Part shown: positions 1 to 5,310 of the stretch, piece by piece
Position numbering within the stretch: the first letter of the stretch is position 1
Layout of the letters: each line of letters starts with the position of its first letter
Assembly: GCA_024642445.1 (NCBI GenBank)
Contig: JAHEBG010000101.1
Coordinates: forward strand, 1-5,310
Origin: Gammaproteobacteria bacterium
Lineage (GTDB): Bacteria; Pseudomonadota; Gammaproteobacteria; Xanthomonadales; Xanthomonadaceae
Direction: 5' to 3'
Length of the DNA: 5,310 nucleotides
Translations under genes and position numbers: made by a program
Notes under the pieces: model-generated
The model's input: the letters and a program-made list of their open reading frames with translations, nothing else
Database searches by the model: none
What the model was told of the DNA's origin: nothing

Positions 1-414
1 CTTGAACAAACCGTTACCGGCCACGATTACCGCCAAGCCGGCCAAGAAAATTTTCAGGTCGGGCGATAACAGCATGAACAATCCTGCTGCCATCAAGGCA
101 CCGCCCAATAAAATTGAGCGCTGATAACCCAAGTATCGGTCGGCAATGAACCCGCCGAAGATGGCGGTAGCGTAAACCAACGAGGTGTAACCGCCGTAGG
201 TCAATGCCGCTTGGGCATTGGCTTCACCTTCAGGCAGGTGCCCGAAGAAGGTGGTAGCCACATACACGGCAAGAATGGCGCGCATGCCGTAATAGGCAAA
301 GCGCTCCCAGAATTCGGCCATGAATAGCATCCAAAGTGCTTTTGGATGGCCGAGGGTTTCACCCGGCGGTGGTGGCACGAAGTCTTCGTGGTTTGAATTG
401 ACTGCTCCGCTCAT
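1..414 (-). CDS. POT/PTR-family proton-coupled di/tripeptide transporter, N-terminal part (cut by window edge)
   Basis: This is an inner-membrane major-facilitator symporter that takes up di- and tripeptides with protons. Only the first 138 residues are visible; the frame is open to position 1. A polar, proline-rich N-terminus (PPPPG at 14-18) leads into TM1, which carries the family signature ExxERFxYYG (E34, E37, R38, F39, then YYG at 41-43). TM2 lies at about 70-90 and is followed by GGFIADRYLG (87-96), the POT version of the MFS loop motif. TM3 and TM4 fill about 100-137, ending GNGLFK, the conserved TM4 end. The ATG at 414-412 is preceded by a good ribosome binding site (GGGAGGG on the minus strand, about 419-427). 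It lies 117 bp downstream of kynA on the same strand, so it could be co-transcribed with it or use its own promoter in the gap. The family call is secure; the exact peptide or other substrate cannot be read from this part. Confidence 0.93.
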   Translation of the reverse strand, partial: MSGAVNSNHEDFVPPPPGETLGHPKALWMLFMAEFWERFAYYGMRAILAVYVATTFFGHLPEGEANAQAALTYGGYTSLVYATAIFGGFIADRYLGYQRSILLGGALMAAGLFMLLSPDLKIFLAGLAVIVAGNGLFK

Positions 415-454
415 GCGGACCCTCCCTAGTTGATGTTGTTATGAATTGCGTGGC

Positions 455-468
455 TTAATCATAATTAA
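455..468. repeat. AT-rich inverted repeat upstream of the peptide transporter
   Basis: TTAAT-CATA-ATTAA is a perfect 5-bp inverted repeat with a 4-base centre. On the minus strand it contains TATGAT (463-458), a fair -10 hexamer that would put a start site about 35-40 bases before the transporter ATG. I see no convincing -35 at the right distance: TTTACA at 480-475 is only 11 bases away. It could be a promoter or operator core for the transporter, or chance in an AT-rich spacer. Confidence 0.25.
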
Positions 469-490
469 ATCCACTGTAAATGACACCTGT

Positions 491-515
491 TTTGAACGAC
501 CTGTAGTAATTCAAA
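491..515. repeat. Inverted repeat in the kynA-transporter spacer
   Basis: TTTGAA (491-496) and TTCAAA (510-515) form perfect 6-bp arms around a 13-base centre, just past the kynA stop. The stem is AT-rich and has no following T-run on the minus strand, so it is a poor intrinsic terminator. An operator for the downstream transporter is possible. A direct repeat ACCTGT (485-490 and 499-504) overlaps it. Function is unknown. Confidence 0.2.
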
Positions 516-531
516 GGCTTATCGCCGATTT

Positions 532-1383
532 TCAACCGATTCGGGTTCGCACTTCGAACAATTCCGGGAAAAAACTCAGATCCAGCGCTTTTTTCAGGAA
601 CGCGACACCGGACGATCCACCGGTACCGGGCTTGTAACCGATAATGCGTTCAACAGTTTTCAGGTGACGGAATCGCCATTGCTGGAAATTGACTTCGATG
701 TCGACCAACTGCTCACAGAACTGGTAGGCCGCCCAATGCGCCTCGGTATTTTCATAGATGCGCTCGAACACACCGACCACGGCTTCACTGCGTTGATAAG
801 GCTGCGACCAATCCCGGTTCAACAGTTCCGAAGGTATGGCATGGCCGGCACGGGCCAGATGCCGTAGAAATTCGTCATACAGACTGGGCGCGTTTAACAC
901 ATCGGCCAAATGCCGGTGCAGGGTTTCATCGTAGTCGAACACTTTCACATAGTGCGCATTCTTGTTACCCAGCAGAAATTCGATTTCGCGGTACTGGTGT
1001 GACTGGAACCCCGACGACGCCCCAAGCACGTTGCGAAAGCGCATATAGTCGCTGGGGGTCAAGGTTTCCAAAACCGACCACTGTTCGGTCAACTGCTTCT
1101 GAATGTGTTTGATACGCGCCAGCATTTTCTGGCATGGCCCCAGATCATCCTCACGCAGCTGTTCCATGGCCGCCCGTAACTCATGGATGACCAACTTCAT
1201 CCATAACTCGGAGGTCTGGTGTTGGATGATGAACAGCATTTCATCGTGCACCACAGGCGCCGATAACGGCTGCTGGGCCGCCAACAGCTTATCCAGACAC
1301 AGGTAACCGCCGTAGCTCAAACGGTCTTTGAAATCGGTGGTGATACTGGCTTCCAAAGGGCGCTGGTTTTCGGGTTCGGTCAT
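532..1383 (-). CDS. kynA: Tryptophan 2,3-dioxygenase (heme enzyme, first step of the kynurenine pathway)
   Basis: This cytoplasmic homotetrameric heme enzyme inserts O2 into the indole ring of L-tryptophan to give N-formylkynurenine. The 283-residue protein is essentially collinear with the X. campestris enzyme. The key residues known from that structure fall at the same positions: F51 and H55 in MLFIIQHQ, the region around Y113, F116 and R117 (R117 binds the substrate carboxylate), the proximal heme ligand H240 in QWRFRH, and T254 in the GTGGSSG loop. Helical motifs [19 protein letters not shown] and FERIYENT are also typical. The protein ends right after [10 protein letters not shown], roughly 15 residues earlier than the Xanthomonas protein, which loses only a variable tail. 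The ATG at 1383 has only a weak Shine-Dalgarno (GTGAG). No kynB, kynU or other kynurenine gene is in view. It is divergent from the oxoacid dehydrogenase operon across a 92-bp gap and is followed on its own strand by the peptide transporter. Confidence 0.97.
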   Translation of the reverse strand: MTEPENQRPLEASITTDFKDRLSYGGYLCLDKLLAAQQPLSAPVVHDEMLFIIQHQTSELWMKLVIHELRAAMEQLREDDLGPCQKMLARIKHIQKQLTEQWSVLETLTPSDYMRFRNVLGASSGFQSHQYREIEFLLGNKNAHYVKVFDYDETLHRHLADVLNAPSLYDEFLRHLARAGHAIPSELLNRDWSQPYQRSEAVVGVFERIYENTEAHWAAYQFCEQLVDIEVNFQQWRFRHLKTVERIIGYKPGTGGSSGVAFLKKALDLSFFPELFEVRTRIG

Positions 1384-1411
1384 GATTGGCTCACGGATTC
1401 TTAACCAACCC

Positions 1412-1433
1412 AGTGTAACTTATCGGCTACACT
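1412..1433. promoter_or_regulatory. Perfect inverted repeat in the kynA/E1alpha divergent gap; TyrR-box-like operator candidate
   Basis: AGTGTA (1412-1417) and TACACT (1428-1433) are exact inverted complements around a 10-base centre. The inner 18 bp (1414-1431) read TGTAAC-N6-GCTACA, close to the TyrR/PhhR consensus TGTAAA-N6-TTTACA, with the invariant G and C 14 bases apart. TyrR-family regulators control aromatic amino-acid genes, so a site beside a tryptophan dioxygenase makes sense. The match is by eye, the outer bases CA/TG differ from consensus, and no regulator gene is in view. It sits 28 bp from the kynA start and 42 bp from the E1alpha start, so one bound protein could affect both directions. 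Confidence 0.4.
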
Positions 1434-1440
1434 ATTTCAG
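1412..1440 (-). promoter_or_regulatory. Candidate sigma-70 promoter for kynA
   Basis: On the minus strand, CTGAAA (1440-1435) as -35 and TACACT (1417-1412) as -10 each match consensus at 4 of 6 bases and are separated by 17 bp. Transcription would start near 1405, leaving a leader of about 22 bases. The -10 is one arm of the inverted repeat, so a protein bound there would be expected to block or alter this promoter. No equally good promoter is visible for the plus-strand operon, though the other arm gives TACACT on that strand without a matching -35. Confidence 0.3.
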
Positions 1441-1465
1441 TTGATCCACCCTGCCGTACGCCCTC

Positions 1466-1470
1466 AGGAG
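1466..1470 (+). promoter_or_regulatory. Ribosome binding site that decides the E1alpha start
   Basis: AGGAG sits 5 bases before ATG 1476. An in-frame GTG at 1470 would add two residues, but it overlaps the last base of this site and has no usable Shine-Dalgarno of its own, so ATG 1476 is the better start. Confidence 0.75.
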
Positions 1471-1475
1471 TGCCC

Positions 1476-2549
1476 ATGGAATCCCCCGTTCGATTTGAAA
1501 TCGACTATCTGCAGTATCTGGATGCCGACGGTGCGCTCAGCAATCCCGATCTTCCGGAGTTTGCCCGCAACCGCGAACAACTGGTTGGCCTGTACAAAGA
1601 AATGCTGAAGGTCCGTTGTTTCGATGCCAAGGCAGTTGCCTTGCAACGCACCGGAAAACTCGGAACCTATGCGTCATGTCTGGGCCATGAAGCCGCCCAT
1701 ATTGGCATTGGCAGTGGCTTGCAAGCCGACGATGTGCTGGCGCCAAGCTACCGCGAATACGGCGCACAATTCATGCGCGGCGTTAAGCCGCGGGAAGTGT
1801 TGCTGTATTGGGGTGGCGACGAACGCGGCAACGATTTCTCAGGGCCGGCGCACGATTTTGCCTGGTGCGTACCCATCGGCACACAGTGCCTGCATGCGGC
1901 CGGATCGGCGCTGGCCTTTAAATTGCGCAACGAACCGCGCGTGGCCTTGGCCTGTGTCGGTGACGGCGGCTCTTCGAAAACCGACACCTATGCCGCCATT
2001 AATGCCGCCGGTGCCTATACGCTGCCGTTCGTGCTGTGCATCATCAACAACCAATGGGCCATCTCGGTACCGCGCTCGGCCCAGACCGGTGCCAAAACCC
2101 TGGCGCAGAAAGGGCTGGCCGGCGGCTTGGAATGCCTGCAGGTCGATGGCAATGACATCATTGCGGTGAAGGCTGCGGTTGAGCATGCCGCAAAACGGGC
2201 ACGGCACGGGCACGGCGGCACGGTACTTGAACTGATCACTTATCGTCTGGCCGACCATACCACCGCCGACGATGCCCGCCGCTACCGAGACGACGAGCAA
2301 GTAAAAGCCGCATGGAAACGCGAACCCTTGCTGCGCTTGAAAAACTACCTGATAGCACAATCCTGGTGGAGCGAACAGGACGAAGCGGCTTGGGTCATTG
2401 AAAGCAATGCCTGGGCCGATGCCGAAGTGGATGCTTATCTGGCCACAGCGGTGCAGCCGGTGGCGTCGATGTTCGATTACCTGTACGCGGAAATGCCGCA
2501 CGATGTGGCCGAACAACGGGCTCAAGCCCTTGCGGCGGAGAAACACTGA
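1476..2549 (+). CDS. bkdA1: 2-oxoacid dehydrogenase E1 component, alpha subunit (branched-chain type; often annotated pyruvate dehydrogenase E1 alpha)
   Basis: This is the thiamine-diphosphate-binding half of the alpha2beta2 E1 decarboxylase. The 357-residue length is normal for the class. The ThDP/Mg motif is GDG at 162-164, closed by NN at 191-192 and followed by QWAISVPR. The mobile loop ahead of the active site is HTTADD..RYR (about 261-270). The C-terminal segment, including RLKNYL, SWW, and FDYLYAEMP, resembles branched-chain 2-oxoacid dehydrogenase E1alpha more than pyruvate dehydrogenase. That is the basis for preferring the branched-chain role: isobutyryl-, isovaleryl- and 2-methylbutyryl-CoA from Val, Leu and Ile. 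Substrate is not proven, and a PdhA-type annotation is the alternative. In the loop, the usual SEGD after GDGG is SKTD; I recall this from xanthomonad relatives, so it is probably a lineage trait. The position matching the phosphorylated serine of the mammalian enzyme appears to be alanine. Its stop overlaps the next start (TGATG). Confidence 0.92.
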   Translation: MESPVRFEIDYLQYLDADGALSNPDLPEFARNREQLVGLYKEMLKVRCFDAKAVALQRTGKLGTYASCLGHEAAHIGIGSGLQADDVLAPSYREYGAQFMRGVKPREVLLYWGGDERGNDFSGPAHDFAWCVPIGTQCLHAAGSALAFKLRNEPRVALACVGDGGSSKTDTYAAINAAGAYTLPFVLCIINNQWAISVPRSAQTGAKTLAQKGLAGGLECLQVDGNDIIAVKAAVEHAAKRARHGHGGTVLELITYRLADHTTADDARRYRDDEQVKAAWKREPLLRLKNYLIAQSWWSEQDEAAWVIESNAWADAEVDAYLATAVQPVASMFDYLYAEMPHDVAEQRAQALAAEKH

Positions 2550-3529
2550 TGGCCGCCATTACCCTGATTGAAGCATTGACCCAAGCCATGGCCTACGAGC
2601 TGCGTGCCGATCCGGCCGTGATGGTATTGGGCGAGGATGTGGGCATCAACGGCGGCGTGTTCCGCGCCACCTCCGGACTTATCCAGGAATTCGGTGCCGA
2701 ACGGATTCTGGATACGCCACTGGACGAAACCACCATCGCCGGTCTAAGCATTGGATTGGCTGCGCAAGGCATGAAACCCATCGCCGAAGCCCAGTTCGAC
2801 GGCTTCATGTACCCGATGGTCGACCATATCATCTGCCATGCGGCACGTATGCGTCACCGCACCCGTGGTCGCCTGACCTGCCCGATGGTGCTGCGCGTGC
2901 CCTGGGGTGGCGGCATCCGTGCGCCTGAACACCACAGCGAGGCCAATGAATCGATCTTCACCAATGTACCGGGCTTACGCGTGGTCATGCCGTCATCGCC
3001 GCAACGGGCATACGGTCTGTTGCTGGCCGCCATCCGCGACCCGGATCCGGTGATTTTCTTCGAACCCAAACGCATCTACCGCCAATACAAAGAAGAAGTG
3101 CCCGACGACGGTGAAGCTTTGCCCTTGGATGTCTGCTTCGTATTGCGTGACGGCAGCGATGTGACCTTGGTCACCTGGGGTTCACAGGTAAAAGAAACCT
3201 TGGAAGCGGCTGATGCCTTGGCCAAGGTCGGCATCAGCGCCGAAGTCATCGATGTCGCCACCATTAAGCCCTTGGATTTCGACACCATCCATGAGTCGGT
3301 GAAAAAAACCGGGCGTTGCGTGATTGTGCACGAAGCCCCGCGTACCGCCGGCTTCGGTGCCGAGGTGGCTGCGCAGTTGGCTGAAAAGGCCATGTACGAT
3401 CTGGTCGCCCCGGTTGAACGCGTCACCGGCTACGACACCCACATACCGCTGTTCCGCTTGGAAATGAAATACCTGCCGAACGTTGAAAAAATTATTGCCG
3501 CCGTTAACCGCACCCTATCCGTGAGCTGA
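2549..3529 (+). CDS. bkdA2: 2-oxoacid dehydrogenase E1 component, beta subunit (branched-chain type)
   Basis: The beta subunit completes the E1 active site, contributing the pyrimidine-binding side for thiamine diphosphate and docking to E2. The 326 residues show the standard order. The N-terminal pyrimidine domain has GEDVGINGGVFRAT (28-41) and DTPLDE (55-60), whose final E60 corresponds to the cofactor-activating glutamate. WGGGIRAPEHHSE (119-131) holds the conserved His pair. The transketolase C-terminal domain has SDVTLVTWGSQV (203-214), EVIDVATIKPLD (232-243) and HEAPRTAGFGAEV (261-273). FFEPKRIYR (170-178) and VTGYDTHIP (292-300) favour the branched-chain type over classical pyruvate dehydrogenase. 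Its ATG shares one base with the E1alpha stop, with GGAG 8 bases upstream, suggesting translational coupling and equal alpha and beta output. The E2 start follows after 2 bases. Confidence 0.94.
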   Translation: MAAITLIEALTQAMAYELRADPAVMVLGEDVGINGGVFRATSGLIQEFGAERILDTPLDETTIAGLSIGLAAQGMKPIAEAQFDGFMYPMVDHIICHAARMRHRTRGRLTCPMVLRVPWGGGIRAPEHHSEANESIFTNVPGLRVVMPSSPQRAYGLLLAAIRDPDPVIFFEPKRIYRQYKEEVPDDGEALPLDVCFVLRDGSDVTLVTWGSQVKETLEAADALAKVGISAEVIDVATIKPLDFDTIHESVKKTGRCVIVHEAPRTAGFGAEVAAQLAEKAMYDLVAPVERVTGYDTHIPLFRLEMKYLPNVEKIIAAVNRTLSVS

Positions 3530-3531
3530 GC

Positions 3532-4830
3532 ATGAGCGAAATCAAAACTTTTTACCTTCCCGATCTGGGTGAAGGCCTGCCCGATGCCGAAATCGTTGAA
3601 TGGCATGTGCAACTGGGTGAAACCATCCGCCTGGATGCGCCGTTGATTTCCATGGAAACGGCAAAGGCCGTGGTTGAAGTGCCTTCGCCGTTTTCTGGCA
3701 AAGTCATCCGCCGTGCCGGCGAAGCCGGTGATGTCATCTTGACCGGTGCCGCACTGGTGGAAATCGAATTAGATGCAAGCCTTCCGCAACGTGCCGACGC
3801 CCAGGATACCGGACATCATCACGGCCCTCCGGCGGCCGCGCCTGCAAAGGCAGATGCTGAGCCGGCGGCTATGGAGCCTGAAGAAACCGATGCCGGCACC
3901 GTGGTGGGCGCCATGGAAAGTTCCAATGCCGTGCGCACCGAACAGGCCATCGCCATTGGCGGCATTAAAGCCATGCCGGCAGTACGCGCTTTGGCCAAGA
4001 AAATGAAGGTCGATCTCGCACGCGTGCGCGCCACCGGAGCCGATGGCGTCATCACGCTGGCCGATGTCAAAGCGGCGGCAGCCGATCCCTCCTCGACCGT
4101 CACTCCTGTTTCAGCGCCGATACCAAGTGCAGCGGTTGCCAGCGCACGTGTCAGCGCACCGTCGGTTCCGTTCAGCGCCCCGCCGGCCGGCAATGACAAA
4201 GACGAACCAATCCGCGGTGTACGCAGAAACATGCTGCGTTCGATGAGTGCGGCGCATGCCGAAGTGGTACCGACCACGCTGATGGACGATGCCGATTTAA
4301 GTGCGTGGGCATCCGGCGAAGACATCACCGTGCGAACGCTGCGGGCTCTGGCTGTGGCAGCAAAAACCGAGCCGGCCATGAATGCTTGGCTGAATGCCAA
4401 GGAAGGCACCCTGCGCAGGCACAGCGCGGTTCACATCGGCATTGCCATTGATTCGAATGAAGGCCTGTTTGTGGCCTCATTGAAGCACTGCGATGGCCGT
4501 GACGGCCAGCAACTGCGGGCCGAACTCAACCGCTTACGAGACGGCGTGCGCAACCGCAGCCTACCGCCGGAAGACCTGGCCGGTTACACCCTGATGTTTT
4601 CCAATTTCGGTGTGTTTGCCGGAAAATACGCCACACCTGTGGTGGTGCCGCCGTGTGTCTGCATTGTCGGCACCGGACGTTTATACCATGCGGTAGTACC
4701 GGTTTTAGGCGGCATGGAAACGCACCGGATGATGCCGATTTCCTTGACCTTCGACCATCGGGCAGCCACCGGCGGAGAAGCCGCACGGTTCTTGAAAGCG
4801 ATGATTGACGACTTACAACGGGCGCGTTAA
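3532..4830 (+). CDS. bkdB: 2-oxoacid dehydrogenase E2 component, dihydrolipoamide acyltransferase
   Basis: This is the structural core of the complex; it moves the acyl group from E1 to CoA. The 432 residues contain, in order: one lipoyl domain (about 3-80) with the lipoylation site K45 in [12 protein letters not shown]; an Ala/Pro/acidic linker (about 82-145) with a small His run (GHHHG, 94-98); a peripheral subunit-binding domain (about 147-182) that holds E1 or E3; a second Ala/Pro/Ser-rich linker (about 184-222); and the CAT-like acyltransferase domain (about 225-430). The catalytic histidine is H409 in FDHR, and MFSNFG (354-359) holds the serine that usually stabilises the intermediate. 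The usual HRxxDG motif reads HRAATGG: Asp is replaced by Thr413. The gene is third in the operon, starting 2 bases after the E1beta stop behind a weak GTGAG. No E3 gene follows; the operon ends against convergent trpS, sharing stop bases. Confidence 0.94.
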   Translation: MSEIKTFYLPDLGEGLPDAEIVEWHVQLGETIRLDAPLISMETAKAVVEVPSPFSGKVIRRAGEAGDVILTGAALVEIELDASLPQRADAQDTGHHHGPPAAAPAKADAEPAAMEPEETDAGTVVGAMESSNAVRTEQAIAIGGIKAMPAVRALAKKMKVDLARVRATGADGVITLADVKAAAADPSSTVTPVSAPIPSAAVASARVSAPSVPFSAPPAGNDKDEPIRGVRRNMLRSMSAAHAEVVPTTLMDDADLSAWASGEDITVRTLRALAVAAKTEPAMNAWLNAKEGTLRRHSAVHIGIAIDSNEGLFVASLKHCDGRDGQQLRAELNRLRDGVRNRSLPPEDLAGYTLMFSNFGVFAGKYATPVVVPPCVCIVGTGRLYHAVVPVLGGMETHRMMPISLTFDHRAATGGEAARFLKAMIDDLQRAR

Positions 4831-5310
4831 CCGGCCTGGGAAGCATCCTGGAAAACAGCATCCAGTGCCAAAAGCACTTGGCTTTCTTCCACCGATTCCA
4901 CCAACTCAGCAACCTCACGCAGTTCCTGCCAGGCCGCTTTTCCCTCGGATTTTATTTTGGCCAGGAAAGCGCCGGCCTCACGCGGATTGTCAAAGGCCTT
5001 GCTTTGCAACAGGGCATCGCCGTTGGCGTGGCTTAGCTTGAAGTAAAACCTGCCGTCTTTTTCACGGTACTGCTTGAACACCGGCAACGCCGGTTTATCC
5101 GATTTGTATTCAGCAGCGACTGCTGTACCCAAGGCCAAATTGCGTAAGCCCACCGCCTGCCGTAATTCCTGCAACAGCGGTGTGGCGATGGCGCGGGCTT
5201 TGGCGGCGCCGGTCTGCAAAATGTGCTCAATGGCGGCAGGATTGGCCATCAGTGCATTGTAGCGTTCACGCATCGGCGCAATCTCAGCATCAATCACTTC
5301 AAACAATTGC
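4827..5310 (-). CDS. trpS: Tryptophanyl-tRNA synthetase, C-terminal part with extension domain (cut by window edge)
   Basis: This class I aminoacyl-tRNA synthetase charges tRNA-Trp. The visible 160 residues lack the HIGH and KMSKS motifs, which lie off the right edge. The first 56 or so match the end of the helical TrpRS body: RERYNALM, then a [22 protein letters not shown] segment comparable to the C-terminus of the E. coli enzyme (DGAEKA...EAIGF). Where E. coli TrpRS ends, this one continues for about 100 residues. A linker leads to a small beta-type segment at about 76-120 ([16 protein letters not shown], then [10 protein letters not shown]) resembling YegP/DUF1508 domains, and then a helical, acidic tail to the stop. 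I recall pseudomonad and xanthomonad TrpRS with a similar extension. The frame is open at the edge (QLFEVIDAE...), so a TTG at 5306 is not a real start. Identification rests on the C-terminal match only and is good but not absolute. Confidence 0.82.
   Translation of the reverse strand, partial: QLFEVIDAEIAPMRERYNALMANPAAIEHILQTGAAKARAIATPLLQELRQAVGLRNLALGTAVAAEYKSDKPALPVFKQYREKDGRFYFKLSHANGDALLQSKAFDNPREAGAFLAKIKSEGKAAWQELREVAELVESVEESQVLLALDAVFQDASQAG
5080..5094 (+). terminator. Small GC-rich hairpin, weak terminator candidate for the E1-E2 operon
   Basis: ACCGGC-AAC-GCCGGT is a 6-bp perfect stem with a 3-base loop, followed by TTTAT on the plus strand. It lies about 250 bases past the E2 stop, inside trpS (read on the other strand it encodes part of the linker before the extension domain). 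The operon has no spacer of its own for a terminator, so a site like this could end read-through transcripts. The T-run is short and the palindrome may simply reflect codon use in trpS. Confidence 0.2.

Noticed and set aside
620..629. 10-bp palindrome CCGGTACCGG
   Set aside because: It falls in the kynA codons for the conserved GTGG loop and is explained by coding; no second copy or regulatory context.
446..637. Short plus-strand open frame across the spacer and the 3' end of kynA
   Set aside because: No clear ribosome binding site, and most of it is antisense to kynA; no recognisable protein features.
1412..1433. The divergent-gap palindrome as a CRP/Clp or FNR site
   Set aside because: CRP-type sites need TGTGA-N6-TCACA and FNR TTGAT-N4-ATCAA; the arm sequence and 10-base spacing do not fit either.
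1470..1475. GTG at 1470 as the start of the E1alpha gene
   Set aside because: It overlaps the AGGAG ribosome binding site that is ideally placed for the ATG at 1476.
1839..2546. Long minus-strand open frame of 235 codons opposite the E1alpha gene
   Set aside because: It lies wholly antisense to a well-supported gene, its translation shows no recognisable domain, and long open antisense frames are common in GC-rich coding DNA.
3819..4409. Minus-strand open frame of 196 codons opposite the E2 linker and core
   Set aside because: Its Ala/Ser-rich translation is the reverse reading of the E2 Ala/Pro linkers. No start signal or family match supports it.
1..5310. Mobile element, CRISPR, tRNA/rRNA, riboswitch or defence system
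   Set aside because: Almost all of the window is accounted for by recognisable metabolic genes; the two gaps are about 117 and 92 bp and show no repeat array, transposase, tRNA fold or long structured leader.

Overview
The window looks like ordinary chromosomal core metabolism from a gammaproteobacterium, most likely the order Xanthomonadales (Xanthomonadaceae or Rhodanobacteraceae). Three things point there. The tryptophan 2,3-dioxygenase aligns residue for residue with the numbering of the Xanthomonas campestris enzyme through its catalytic core. The order peptide transporter / tryptophan dioxygenase / E1alpha-E1beta-E2 is one I recall from that group. The TrpRS end carries a C-terminal extension that I recall from pseudomonads and xanthomonads. 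Base composition looks moderately GC-rich by eye, lower than typical Xanthomonas, so I do not name a genus.

Layout. Positions 1-414 (minus) hold the N-terminal 138 residues of a POT/PTR-family proton-coupled oligopeptide transporter that runs off the left edge. Positions 415-531 are a short AT-richer spacer with two small inverted repeats. Positions 532-1383 (minus) hold a complete tryptophan 2,3-dioxygenase (kynA). Positions 1384-1475 are a divergent promoter region with a perfect inverted repeat. Positions 1476-4830 (plus) hold a compact three-gene operon encoding the E1alpha, E1beta and E2 subunits of a 2-oxoacid dehydrogenase complex. Family features favour the branched-chain type, although such genes are often annotated as pyruvate dehydrogenase. 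Positions 4827-5310 (minus) hold the C-terminal end of tryptophanyl-tRNA synthetase (trpS) running off the right edge. It converges on the E2 gene so tightly that both stop codons lie in one TTAA palindrome.

How the genes work together. E1 (alpha2beta2, thiamine diphosphate) decarboxylates a 2-oxoacid and reductively acylates the lipoyl-lysine of E2, and E2 passes the acyl group to CoA. The E3 dihydrolipoamide dehydrogenase needed to reoxidise lipoyl groups is not in the window and must be supplied from elsewhere. Tryptophan dioxygenase opens tryptophan degradation to kynurenine, and the transporter would import di- and tripeptides. With the oxoacid dehydrogenase, the theme is use of peptides and amino acids, with TrpRS a neighbour that uses the same amino acid for translation.

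I saw no mobile elements, CRISPR arrays, RNA genes or unknown systems. The points worth a second look are the TyrR-box-like palindrome between kynA and the operon, the overlapping convergent stops, a changed residue in the E2 active-site motif, and the TrpRS C-terminal extension.
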